A DNA stretch of 33,015 nucleotides from a virus, in the IMG/VR virus record IMGVR_UViG_3300028025_002543, positions 1 to 33,015 of that record; one strand, 5' to 3'. The position numbers and the translations under genes are program-made. This document shows positions 6,262-13,595 of the stretch, one piece after another (position 1 is the stretch's first letter; each line of letters starts with the position of its first letter). Below the pieces are notes generated by a model, which was given only the letters and a program-made list of their open reading frames with translations, made no database searches and was not told where the DNA came from.

Positions 6262-6545
6262 TTGGCTTAGCCGTGTGTGTGGTGTGTCAGGCACAGGAGC
6301 AGCAGCCCTTGCCTGACCGCTTTGGCAATACGTATAGCCTGCCATCGCTGCCCAGTCAGGCCACGCCTACCACGTATCAGCCTACACCTATGTACGGACT
6401 AAGCCTGATCAATGACACCAACAAAAATGTGTACACCGAAAAGCAAGAGCTGCCCGGTGGCATTACTTTAATTAACCAGTCTGGCAAAAAAAATAGATTG
6501 ACTGTTTGCCAGCTTACACCAACAGGACAAACGGTATGCAACTGA
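6240..6545 (+). CDS. Secreted or periplasmic small protein with signal peptide
   Basis: 101 residues beginning with a basic residue and a hydrophobic core (RTGITLIGLAVCVVCQAQ), a likely Sec signal with cleavage after the A-Q region. The mature part is Pro/Gln/Thr-rich (LPDRFGNTYSLPSLPSQAT) and ends with a beta-like segment containing two cysteines (TVCQLTPTGQTVCN). A signal peptide in the early operon suggests a periplasmic target, for instance an envelope-modifying or exclusion factor; this is inference. Confidence 0.55.
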   Translation: MRTGITLIGLAVCVVCQAQEQQPLPDRFGNTYSLPSLPSQATPTTYQPTPMYGLSLINDTNKNVYTEKQELPGGITLINQSGKKNRLTVCQLTPTGQTVCN

Positions 6546-6925
6546 GCAAAAACGAAATCATAATGAACCTGATTAAGGCCAATGATCACATCTCTTGTTT
6601 TCAGATCCTTGAAGAGACAGGCTTTAATGAGAAAACGGTTAGCAGTATCTTGGCCAAGTTCAGGCGCTTTGGTCTGACTCACATAAGCAAGTACGTCACA
6701 AACAGGACTGGCCGTGTGGTCAAGGGCTATTCAATTGGCGCTGGCCCTGATGTTGAGTTTGATATCACCAAGGTAGAAAGAGTTGATATGCCGCTCAAGT
6801 CAGCAGAGCCTGCGTTTGCGCCGCACCTAGACATTGCTGCTCAGTGGATCCCAGCACGATCTGAGCAGGAGTTAGCCGCAGTAAACGACAGCTGGATTGA
6901 CTACATTGTGAGGTATCGCAGATGA
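6536..6925 (+). CDS. Winged helix-turn-helix early regulator-like protein
   Basis: The ATG at 6536 overlaps the previous stop and is preferred over an upstream in-frame TTG at 6506. The 129-residue product starts with a winged helix (residues about 5-60: IIMNLIKANDHISCFQILEETGFNEKTVSSILAKFRRFG, then a wing with KYVTNRTGRVVKGY). The C-terminal half is acidic and lacks recognisable motifs. It is a candidate transcription or replication regulator within the early operon. Confidence 0.6.
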   Translation: MQLSKNEIIMNLIKANDHISCFQILEETGFNEKTVSSILAKFRRFGLTHISKYVTNRTGRVVKGYSIGAGPDVEFDITKVERVDMPLKSAEPAFAPHLDIAAQWIPARSEQELAAVNDSWIDYIVRYRR

Positions 6926-7149
6926 ATCAGAAAATTATAGAGTTTGCTGTAAAGGCTGGGCTTGCATACAAGACTGGCAGTAGGTGGTGGATTGACGCAG
7001 GAGAAGTTGACATACACCTTGAACGCTTTGCAGAGTTGGTGCGCCAAGATGAGCGAGAAGAATGTGCAACTTTATGCAAAGTTATGTTGTGGAGAACGCC
7101 GTATGAAGTTGTTGTAGAAGCAAGAATTAGAGGAAGGGGAAACACATGA
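6922..7149 (+). CDS. Hypothetical early protein (75 aa)
   Basis: A 75-residue protein (IIEFAVKAGLAYKTGSRWWIDAG ... RQDEREECATLC) of a type common in phages of Proteobacteria; the EREECA-containing helix recurs in many small phage early proteins. It overlaps both neighbours by 4 nt (ATGA). Function unknown. Confidence 0.6.
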   Translation: MNQKIIEFAVKAGLAYKTGSRWWIDAGEVDIHLERFAELVRQDEREECATLCKVMLWRTPYEVVVEARIRGRGNT

Positions 7150-7277
7150 GCAGCATATTTGTTATCACGCTTTCTGACATTGTTGGTTTAATCTTTTTTG
7201 GATTTTTTGTTTTGTTTTTTGCAGGTTGTTTGATTGCCTTAAAAATACAACAAAGAAAATACAGGAGAAAGAAATGA
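7146..7277 (+). CDS. Tiny single-pass membrane protein (43 aa)
   Basis: 43 residues, ATGA-overlapped with the gene before. One long hydrophobic segment (ITLSDIVGLIFFGFFVLFFAGCLIAL) is followed by a strongly basic tail (KIQQRKYRRKK), giving a positive-inside membrane peptide. The next gene's ATG overlaps its stop. No family recognised. The coding strand is unusually T-rich, as expected of a membrane span. Confidence 0.5.
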   Translation: MSSIFVITLSDIVGLIFFGFFVLFFAGCLIALKIQQRKYRRKK

Positions 7278-7630
7278 GCATCGAAGCAATGAAGCAAGCG
7301 TTGGATGTGTTGGAAAACACAGCACGCAGCGCAGTAGAGCAATATGTAAGTGAACAAAATGCAATCACCGCCCTACGCCAAGCCATCGAGCAAGCAGAGA
7401 AGCAAGAGCCTGTGGCGTGGTTACACCCTGATAAAAAAGTTGATGTTGTTGTTCCTACTAGCCTTACATGGTTTGATAAGCCTTTACCTCTCTACACCGC
7501 ACCACCACGCAAAGAATGGGTCGGGCTGACGGATGAAGAAATTGTCACAACTTTGTTTGAGTGTGAAGGCAATGGCATACATCACTACACACGAACAGTA
7601 GAAGCCAAACTCAAGGAGAAGAACACATGA
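7274..7630 (+). CDS. Early protein with EPVAWL...LYTAPP motif
   Basis: The ATG at 7274 has an AGGAGAAAG ribosome site and overlaps the preceding stop; a longer frame from 7226 is a shadow. The 118-residue protein has an N-terminal helical coil (AMKQALDVLENTARSAVEQY ... ALRQAIEQAEKQ), then EPVAWL and PLPLYTAPP, a motif pair widespread in small early proteins of proteobacterial phages, then a helical end. Function unknown. The downstream gene repeats the motif pair in divergent form. Confidence 0.65.
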   Translation: MSIEAMKQALDVLENTARSAVEQYVSEQNAITALRQAIEQAEKQEPVAWLHPDKKVDVVVPTSLTWFDKPLPLYTAPPRKEWVGLTDEEIVTTLFECEGNGIHHYTRTVEAKLKEKNT

Positions 7631-7815
7631 AACCAGTAGCTTACCGCGTTAAACTGTATGACAAGTGGCAGTACTTTGATAACCCAGAGTTCTTTCCGCA
7701 TGACGGGTGCGAGCCATTGTATGCGCACCCACCAGCAGACAAAGAAAAAATCTGCTACTGCCTTAACCCAGTATTGTGCGACTTGCACGACAAATGTATG
7801 AAGGATACCTTATGA
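7627..7815 (+). CDS. Short relative of the EPVAWL/LYTAPP protein
   Basis: 62 residues, overlapping the preceding gene by 4 nt. KPVAYRVKLYDKWQYF and EPLYAHPPAD match the VAWL...PLYTAPP core of the gene before, without its helical N-terminus. A Cys/His cluster (CYCLNPVLCDLHDKC) at the end may bind metal. Probably a diverged partial duplication; function unknown. Confidence 0.55.
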   Translation: MKPVAYRVKLYDKWQYFDNPEFFPHDGCEPLYAHPPADKEKICYCLNPVLCDLHDKCMKDTL

Positions 7816-7955
7816 GCCACTGGCTAATTGCATTGACCGGCATAGGATATTTTGTAGTATCCGTTGAGCAATTTTATAAAGGCAACATTCCGACTGGCAT
7901 GGTGTGGGCAGGATACGCATTCAGTCAGATAGGACTATGGAAGTTAGCGAGCTAG
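7812..7955 (+). CDS. Small membrane protein (47 aa), last plus-strand gene
   Basis: 47 residues, ATGA-overlapped with the gene before. Two short hydrophobic stretches (WLIALTGIGYFVVSV and MVWAGYAFSQIGLW) flank a Lys/Asn turn, so it may be a small hairpin membrane protein. Its end overlaps the end of the convergent Rz1 gene by 12 bp, so early and late transcripts meet here with no spacer. Confidence 0.45.
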   Translation: MSHWLIALTGIGYFVVSVEQFYKGNIPTGMVWAGYAFSQIGLWKLAS

Positions 7956-8171
7956 CGCATCATGTTTGGCAGCACAGATACCGTACAAAGTGACCAGTGC
8001 TATGTAGCTTAGAGCAAGTTGGTCCCACTGGTCACTTACAACTGGCTCGAGTTTAGGACAAGGTTCAGTTAGGTTTGCGGGTATTGGCGGATTCAATGGC
8101 AGCGTTGAGTTCCCGCAGCCGGGCAGTATCAATAATGCAGCCATCAGGCAAAGGCTTTTCAACAATGACAC
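7944..8171 (-). CDS. Outer-membrane spanin lipoprotein (Rz1-like)
   Basis: 75 residues from the GTG at 8171, which has GAGAGG seven bases upstream; an upstream TTG (8186) is less likely. A Lys-containing start and hydrophobic run end in the lipobox LPGC, after which a short Pro-rich stretch (LPLNPPIPANL) follows. Rz1-type lipoproteins are lipid-anchored in the outer membrane and pair with Rz to fuse the two membranes at lysis. Its start lies inside the Rz gene in another frame, and it extends about 120 bp past the Rz stop: the overlapping nested arrangement seen in many Gram-negative phages. Confidence 0.75.
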   Translation of the reverse strand: MSLLKSLCLMAALLILPGCGNSTLPLNPPIPANLTEPCPKLEPVVSDQWDQLALSYIALVTLYGICAAKHDALAR

Positions 8172-8430
8172 GGTTATACCTCTCAATAATTTTAGGCTTT
8201 GCGTCCAGCATTGAAGTGATCTGAGCCTGTAGGGTTGTGGATAAATCGTGTAGCCTCAGCGACTCCAGTCTAAAAGACTCGAGGTCTGCTAGGTATCTTT
8301 CTTTTTCCGCAGTGCTATAGCCACTGTGGTATTGCCACTTGCCATATCCCCATAGGGATAGCAGCACGCCAGCCACAGCCAGCGCGTAGACTACGTACTT
8401 ATTCTCAATGAGTTTTGCTATCCATAGCAT
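8065..8430 (-). CDS. Inner-membrane spanin (Rz-like)
   Basis: 121 residues from the ATG at 8430; a longer frame reaches 8490. One membrane span lies near the N-terminus (about 12-29, VVYALAVAGVLLSLWGY), followed by a periplasmic coiled coil (about 40-75) and a C-terminal helix. This is the i-spanin layout. It partners with the Rz1-like lipoprotein encoded in an overlapping frame. Its start overlaps the holin-like gene by 26 nt. Rz identity rests on topology plus the nested lipoprotein, not on sequence identity. Confidence 0.75.
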   Translation of the reverse strand: MLWIAKLIENKYVVYALAVAGVLLSLWGYGKWQYHSGYSTAEKERYLADLESFRLESLRLHDLSTTLQAQITSMLDAKPKIIERYNRVIVEKPLPDGCIIDTARLRELNAAIESANTRKPN

Positions 8431-8611
8431 TCTTGTCGTCCCAAGTTGCAAAGCCCATATAGGCGGTAACCACAGCTCCGACAAACCCATAGAACGGCAA
8501 GGCTATTTGGCCAAGCGTTGGCGATTCGGAGGCTAGTATTAGCAAAGGGAATAGCAGGCCAGCTATCAGCGATAGCCAAGTCATCTTGCGCCTGTTCTTC
8601 CATCTGTCCAT
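8405..8611 (-). CDS. Holin-like small two-span membrane protein
   Basis: 68 residues. A basic N-terminus (DRWKNRRK) precedes two hydrophobic segments (about 11-28 and 37-54), followed by a charged tail. This is a class-II-like holin topology, and the gene lies between endolysin and spanin. The ATG overlaps the endolysin stop (TAATG). Holins form the membrane holes that time lysis; the call rests on topology and place in the cassette. Confidence 0.6.
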   Translation of the reverse strand: MDRWKNRRKMTWLSLIAGLLFPLLILASESPTLGQIALPFYGFVGAVVTAYMGFATWDDKNAMDSKTH

Positions 8612-9105
8612 TACTTCAGATCCTGAGCTGCGTACAGGGCGTTGCCAGCCATGCGGTTAATCCAGCCGCGCCCAAAGTGTGGCCACTCTGTACAGCCAGT
8701 ATAAAAGCTAAGCCTTGCTGACATAAACTTGAGCACTGTCTGCGTCGGGTCAGAGAAGTTGGTGCGAGCCAATGTCTCTGGTCCTATAGCGCCGTCTACC
8801 TTGGCACCAACTGCAGCCTGCAGCCAGCGCCCAGCGTAGCCTGCCCCGTGGTTTACACATGCGTCAAAGACCTGAAACCCTACAGCGAAGTGCATTTTGT
8901 CGCACAGGTTCTTGTCCCAGAAGGCACGCTTGTAAATGACGATAGCCTCGTTGCGGTTCATGGTCTTCATGTCACCATGAAAACCGTTCTCTCTGGCCGT
9001 GGCAATGGTGACACCCCAGTTAGTCTCACCGCCCCTGTCGTGCTCGAGATGCGCGTACCCGCCTTCATGGCCAAGCACGCGCTCGACTGCAATATCAAAA
9101 GTCAT
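8611..9105 (-). CDS. GH108 endolysin (N-acetylmuramidase)
   Basis: 164 residues, full length for glycosyl hydrolase family 108. The N-terminal catalytic motif is HEGGYAHLEHDRGGETNWGVT, with the expected catalytic Glu14 in EGGY; the peptidoglycan-binding region carries VNHGAGYAGRWLQ (84-96) and DGAIGPET (104-111), ending GRGWINR (145-151). The enzyme cleaves the glycan backbone of peptidoglycan. No signal peptide is seen, so release probably depends on the holin. The start overlaps the phosphoesterase stop (ATGA) and the stop overlaps the holin ATG. Confidence 0.9.
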   Translation of the reverse strand: MTFDIAVERVLGHEGGYAHLEHDRGGETNWGVTIATARENGFHGDMKTMNRNEAIVIYKRAFWDKNLCDKMHFAVGFQVFDACVNHGAGYAGRWLQAAVGAKVDGAIGPETLARTNFSDPTQTVLKFMSARLSFYTGCTEWPHFGRGWINRMAGNALYAAQDLK

Positions 9106-10142
9106 TTACGTTTCCTCTTCCACTTGACGTACTCCAACCCTTGAGCTGGATCCCAGAATACCTTGACCATGTCCGGGTGATCGGCAGGCAAGTCAGGATT
9201 AATCACAGTCATACAAGCAGGCGATAGGGACTGATCCCTGAATCCCCGTTCCTTGGCATAGCTGTCAAAAATTTTGTAGCTAGCAACTTGGATTGCATGG
9301 CATACCTTGCCAGTGCTTGGGTCTTTAATCAGGCCGTAACCAGATGTGTGCTTGTGGCCAGACACCATGATGTGATCACGCATACCCATCTGTGCAGCTT
9401 TCATCTGACCGTGCGCGGGATTCCATTGGCTATGCCCGGCAAAGTCGTGACGGGCATTGACAATGACTTCTCTCTTATTCGGAAATCGCAGGGCGATACG
9501 GCATTCACTTGATTGGTATAGGGTATTACCTTGGCGGGAGATCCACTTGATCGGATCACTGGACCCAGACCATGCGTCGTGGTTGCCACCAATCATGTAC
9601 AACCAGCGGGTGCGAGATATAAACCACTCAGCTAAGCGCCATGCTTGATCAGCAGACGTGCTCTGGTGGGCATAGAGACGCGCAAGACGGCCTACCCAGT
9701 TGTTGGTAGTGTCGCCTACGTTAGCACCCCATATGCCTTCTACGTGCGTCATATCGCTATGTCTGCGCAGGGCATCCAGATCCGTGCCGTCGTCGTCTAC
9801 GTGCGGGTCACCAAAGTGCAGGATGCCAATGACCCCATCGATGTTGACCTTGACTGGGATTAGCTTGGTGGCCTCTTGATGTGTACGTTTTTTGGAGAAC
9901 TGCTTGATGCGGTGCTCGACAAGTTCGTCAATGTCGATGTCGTCATCAGGTAAATTAGCTACAGTGAACTCAGACTTGGTACCTCCGCTTTCTCCAAAGC
10001 GCATCTTGTATACGTTAAGTCTGTGGGCAAGTGTAGTAACTGGTATTTTTAATGCGTCTGCTGCGGCTTGTTTAGTAGGCGAATCCAATAGTGCATTCCA
10101 AGCCTCGATGAGTAACTCATCTTTAATTGGCGGTGTTGGCAT
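9102..10142 (-). CDS. Calcineurin-like metallophosphoesterase with N-terminal HTH
   Basis: 346 residues. Residues about 20-45 are a helix-turn-helix (TKQAAADALKIPVTTLAHRL). The phosphoesterase core has all metal-ligand motifs in order: GDPH (Asp112, His114), GD (Asp144), GGNHD (Asn187-Asp189), RHDFAGH (His232) and SGHKH (His263, His265). Such enzymes hydrolyse phosphodiesters or phosphomonoesters with two metal ions; the substrate cannot be read from sequence. A fused HTH suggests a DNA substrate or DNA tethering. It sits upstream of the endolysin in the late operon and overlaps it by 4 nt, so it is expressed late. Nuclease, packaging-related or anti-defence roles are all possible. Confidence 0.8.
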   Translation of the reverse strand: MPTPPIKDELLIEAWNALLDSPTKQAAADALKIPVTTLAHRLNVYKMRFGESGGTKSEFTVANLPDDDIDIDELVEHRIKQFSKKRTHQEATKLIPVKVNIDGVIGILHFGDPHVDDDGTDLDALRRHSDMTHVEGIWGANVGDTTNNWVGRLARLYAHQSTSADQAWRLAEWFISRTRWLYMIGGNHDAWSGSSDPIKWISRQGNTLYQSSECRIALRFPNKREVIVNARHDFAGHSQWNPAHGQMKAAQMGMRDHIMVSGHKHTSGYGLIKDPSTGKVCHAIQVASYKIFDSYAKERGFRDQSLSPACMTVINPDLPADHPDMVKVFWDPAQGLEYVKWKRKRK

Positions 10143-10150
10143 GTAACCCT

Positions 10151-10393
10151 CTAGGTTTTTAAATCACCAATCTCGGTGACCTCTTGAATCATCCCGTGCG
10201 GGATGAATATAAGATTGGCCATGTCCTCAGGGAACCACGTCTGAGCTACCATAATGCCTTTCTTATTCTGTTTAGCTATGAACCCCACAGTCCAGCATGG
10301 GTTAGCCTCAATCTCCACGTTTTCTCCGAACAGCCACCCGTCAAGATGGTATGCGTCAACCCATCTGATAATAACTAGCTTAGGGCTTTTCAT
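10151..10393 (-). CDS. Hypothetical late protein (80 aa)
   Basis: The start at 10393 (ATG) has AGGAG five bases upstream, preferred over a GTG at 10399. The 80-residue protein is beta-rich (PKLVIIRWVDAYHLDGWLF ... CWTVGFIAKQNKKGIMVAQTW), of a small phage family usually annotated hypothetical. No catalytic motif or membrane span is seen. It lies between the coiled-coil membrane protein and the phosphoesterase. Confidence 0.6.
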   Translation of the reverse strand: MKSPKLVIIRWVDAYHLDGWLFGENVEIEANPCWTVGFIAKQNKKGIMVAQTWFPEDMANLIFIPHGMIQEVTEIGDLKT

Positions 10394-10401
10394 GCACACT
10401 C

Positions 10402-10671
10402 CTATTTGTGAAGGTAATCAGCAATGATTGCTATGCCTGCTCCGATAACTAGCCACGTTGCCTTGTCTACAATTCGGTAGATAGCGCCACGCCCTACGTT
10501 TATTTTTTCTACTTCTATGATGCGCACCTCAAGGTCAGATTGCCTGTCCTCGTATGCGTCCATGCGTTTAAACAAGGTAATCATCCTCTCTTCCATACGC
10601 GCCAGAGACACTACCGCCTCGGCCAGTTTGTCCAACTTAACTTCAATTCTGGAAAGGCGTGCGTCATCCAT
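10402..10671 (-). CDS. Coiled-coil protein with C-terminal membrane span
   Basis: 89 residues: a long heptad-like coiled coil (about 5-57, RLSRIEVKLDKLAEAVVSL) followed by one hydrophobic span (71-86, ATWLVIGAGIAIIADYL) at the C-terminus. This topology resembles XhlA-like lysis-associated proteins and other small phage membrane proteins. Its stop codon lies within the ribosome-site region of the next gene. Lysis involvement is an inference from topology and from the cassette downstream. Confidence 0.6.
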   Translation of the reverse strand: MDDARLSRIEVKLDKLAEAVVSLARMEERMITLFKRMDAYEDRQSDLEVRIIEVEKINVGRGAIYRIVDKATWLVIGAGIAIIADYLHK

Positions 10672-10683
10672 AATACAGATCCG

Positions 10684-11208
10684 TTATGCGACAGGAAGTT
10701 GTTCAGCTGGTGCTACATAATCTGGGTTGTTCGGCCATTGAACAGCAGGCAATGCGGCCAACTCTTCAATTGTAGTGCAGGCCGTAATCGCTGCGACATA
10801 TGTTTGCGCTTTGTTGCGAATCTGTTCACGCCATAGCATCCAGTCAATCTTGTATTCTGGATCACGCAAGTTGCGAATGTCTATGTAATCAGTCGGTGCA
10901 AGCAGGGAATACGCCGCTGCGTTTGTTGCGTTTACTGCGTTTGACTGAGATTCAAACAAGTCTTTAGGTGTGTTAGTGTAGTTAATTTTAACCACGCCGC
11001 CATCCACCACCGGAGCGTCTTCAGATACCCAGTAATATTTATCGTCTGCACGCTGTCCATACACCACATCCACAATGCCTAGCCGTGCCTTCTCTTCAGG
11101 CGTAGACAGGTTTAACCAGTTGGCCGGGTACTGTACGTCATCCAATTTGAATGGAGTATTTTCAGGCAGGAATTTTACGAATTGGTTTGATTTGATAATT
11201 GCAAACAT
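10684..11208 (-). CDS. Tail-fibre-assembly-like accessory protein
   Basis: 174 residues. The first part (FKLDDVQYPANWLNLSTPEEKARLGIVDV) and the last (YIDIRNLRDPEYKIDWMLWREQIRNKAQTYV ... AVQWPNNP) are like phage proteins that follow adhesin genes and help fibres fold or attach. It lies immediately after the large lectin-domain protein and two bases separate the genes. The family name is uncertain; an accessory tip protein is the alternative. Confidence 0.55.
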   Translation of the reverse strand: MFAIIKSNQFVKFLPENTPFKLDDVQYPANWLNLSTPEEKARLGIVDVVYGQRADDKYYWVSEDAPVVDGGVVKINYTNTPKDLFESQSNAVNATNAAAYSLLAPTDYIDIRNLRDPEYKIDWMLWREQIRNKAQTYVAAITACTTIEELAALPAVQWPNNPDYVAPAEQLPVA

Positions 11209-11210
11209 TA

Positions 11211-13595
11211 TTACCTCGCAAGAGAATTCTTAAATGGGTTTTCGGCAAACGCCGCATAGATGTAAGTGTTGCCAGATGCGTTAACCGAAAGAACAGAATT
11301 TCTAAGTTTAAAACCGTTTGACAGCCCATCAAGTAATGCAAGCGTTCCTTCAGCATCCGATAAATTTGCCGCCAAATATTTTTGTTCAACATTATATGGG
11401 TCACGAGAAGTATCAAGAATATTCCAGTTTGTACCTCCAGCACCTATTTCTTTAATCATTACCCATTTAGGTCTAAATCCCGTATATACAAATGCGCCAT
11501 CAGTCGAACCATTACCCGTGTAGCTACCAAACGCACTGTATCCGGCTATGGGTGCCCAGCAATAAGCAATACACGCTTCTGCGCTTGGGTTAGCTGTTGT
11601 ATCTGACCCAAGACTAAACACAGACGAAGTTGGAATTGTGCTATTCCAAACTGTTGCAGCACTTCCAACAGCATCCGTTGAATTTAATTTAAGAAATTGC
11701 AAGCCAGTTAACGCACTATGCCAAACAACCCAATTAAATCCTGCGGTTACTCTACGCTTAACAACAATAAAACTAGGCGCAACGCCCAATCCATGCCCAA
11801 CCGTTGCATTAACGGCTGTGCCGGTGTAGCTGACCACACTAAACCCCGCACTAGCATTAACGCTCACAGTTGATGTGATTGTGCCGTTGGTGTTGGTTGT
11901 GTTTGTACCTTGTCCTGCTTGCCATTGCCACGCAACATAAGTAGCGGCTAAATTGTTGTAGTCGGTGTTTGTGCCAACGGTAAAACCATTAGTGTTAAAT
12001 GCTGTCAGCCCTTGAACGTCTGTTGCTTCAGCCGCAGTAGAGTTTGATGAAAGTGATTTAGTTACACCACGAACTGAATCTGTCCACTCATGCCCTGTTG
12101 CTGCCGAGCGTGACTTGAGCCACACAAGGTCAGGCTTAAACGCAGCCGTATTAGTGATTGCGTTAGATAGCAGCGTACCCGTATACAGCGTAGCATCCAT
12201 CACCGTATTGCCTTTGAGGATAGTGCTAGTCGGCAAGTTGTATGTGTTCAAACTTACATAGCCTGTGGGGGGTGTGTAGGCAAATGGGCGTTGACCGAAG
12301 TTAATTGAGCATGATCCAGAGCTGTTATAAGCGCCAACAACACGATCAACGCCTGTTGAAATTGTAGCGACTTGACCAGTACCCGCAGCAGGGTTACCTG
12401 AGTTTTGCCATGTGCCATTTTTTGCTACATAAACTTTTCCGGTATCAGCATCCCATGCAAAACCAAGTACATCACCATCTGTATATGAGCTAACAGTTAA
12501 TGATGTTGAGCCGTTGTAATAGATTGCACCGCCTTGAAAGTAGCCAAATGAGTTACCGTCATAGCCGGGGTAATACGTTCCTTGCCCAGCTACATACAAA
12601 CCAGACATAGGAAAGTTTGCACCAGCTCCGCTATTAACTCTAAATTCCCAATACCACTTGCCTGTGCGTGCAGCAATTGTTGACCGCTTGCCACCACTAC
12701 CTGACAGGTCTAAGTTGCCACCACCTAATGTGCCACCCATGCCAGTCTCAGCATTTAATGGATTCAACACAGCAAAGTTAGCCGCCGTAGCACTTGTCAG
12801 CGTAGGCACATCGGTCATTGAGTCGTATGTAGTACCACTCGTAATGCTGATGTTATTGGTAGTCCAATAGTTACCGTTGCCGCTAAAGTCTTTGCCTAAC
12901 CCTGCGTTAGAACTTGTAGTCAGCGCAGAGTTGTCCGTAAACGGTAGATAGAATCCGTTTGTACCGTATGTGCCAGCGTAGCGTTTAGGTTTCCATACTC
13001 CGGTTGTTATGTCTGTTTCGCCGAATGAGGATTGGGTTAGGGCTTGACCGTCAATGAAGTTTATTTCGGTTAAGTAGCCGTCAAAATATTGACCAACAAA
13101 TGCCAATGCACCAATGTTTGTTACATCTGTTGTATTAACTTCTGTATTATAGTTTTGACTGTAATAAGTAGATGTACTGAACGCAGTAATTTGTGTTCCG
13201 TTTAGGTATATTTTTACTCTGTTTGATGCTGTTGCTTGTGTTGTATCAGTTGCAATAACAAGATGATACCAAGCAGAAGGATCACGAAATACTTGGGATG
13301 TAATAAGCTGTAATTGATAAGGACCACCTGTTACATCATAAACTTCTAAAACGTCCGTGTTGTTATTAAACCGTGCAACAAATATGTTGTTCCCTTGTGA
13401 AAAAAAACAATTATTTGTACCCAAAGCACCACGCTTAATCCAACCGCTCCATGTCCATTTTTGACGATTGCCAGCACTAGCAGGTGTGCGACTTAATGAC
13501 GCAGACGCACTAGACCTAAACCGCAGCGAGCGTGTGAGGTTGTAGCCGTCATCGGCCGAGAACAGTAATGGGTTAGCTGATCCGGGTACTATCAT
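11211..13595 (-). CDS. Large tail adhesin with LamG- and SPRY-like domains
   Basis: 794 residues from the ATG at 13595, which overlaps the fibre stop (ATGA); a TTG upstream at 13619 is not preferred. The N-terminus MIVPGSANPLLF recurs in phage lectin-domain tail proteins. Residues about 20-215 look like a LamG/concanavalin-like jelly roll (WTWSGWIKRG, VKIYLNGTQI, EINFIDGQ). About 290-460 resembles a SPRY-type sandwich (GKWYWEFRVNSG, DGDVLGFAWDADTGKVYVAKNG, INFGQRPFAYTPPTGY). The last 330 residues are Ser/Thr/Asn-rich beta repeats (FKPDLVWLKSR, APSFIVVKRR, RPKWVMIKEIG). It probably binds surface sugars as the distal part of the tail apparatus. Confidence 0.75.
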   Translation of the reverse strand: MIVPGSANPLLFSADDGYNLTRSLRFRSSASASLSRTPASAGNRQKWTWSGWIKRGALGTNNCFFSQGNNIFVARFNNNTDVLEVYDVTGGPYQLQLITSQVFRDPSAWYHLVIATDTTQATASNRVKIYLNGTQITAFSTSTYYSQNYNTEVNTTDVTNIGALAFVGQYFDGYLTEINFIDGQALTQSSFGETDITTGVWKPKRYAGTYGTNGFYLPFTDNSALTTSSNAGLGKDFSGNGNYWTTNNISITSGTTYDSMTDVPTLTSATAANFAVLNPLNAETGMGGTLGGGNLDLSGSGGKRSTIAARTGKWYWEFRVNSGAGANFPMSGLYVAGQGTYYPGYDGNSFGYFQGGAIYYNGSTSLTVSSYTDGDVLGFAWDADTGKVYVAKNGTWQNSGNPAAGTGQVATISTGVDRVVGAYNSSGSCSINFGQRPFAYTPPTGYVSLNTYNLPTSTILKGNTVMDATLYTGTLLSNAITNTAAFKPDLVWLKSRSAATGHEWTDSVRGVTKSLSSNSTAAEATDVQGLTAFNTNGFTVGTNTDYNNLAATYVAWQWQAGQGTNTTNTNGTITSTVSVNASAGFSVVSYTGTAVNATVGHGLGVAPSFIVVKRRVTAGFNWVVWHSALTGLQFLKLNSTDAVGSAATVWNSTIPTSSVFSLGSDTTANPSAEACIAYCWAPIAGYSAFGSYTGNGSTDGAFVYTGFRPKWVMIKEIGAGGTNWNILDTSRDPYNVEQKYLAANLSDAEGTLALLDGLSNGFKLRNSVLSVNASGNTYIYAAFAENPFKNSLAR

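Noticed and set aside
8236-8244. A third perfect DnaA box (TGTGGATAA on the plus strand) in the Rz gene.
   Set aside because: It is single, with no neighbouring repeats or AT-rich DNA. About 0.25 exact hits are expected by chance in this window on both strands, so an isolated hit is weak evidence.
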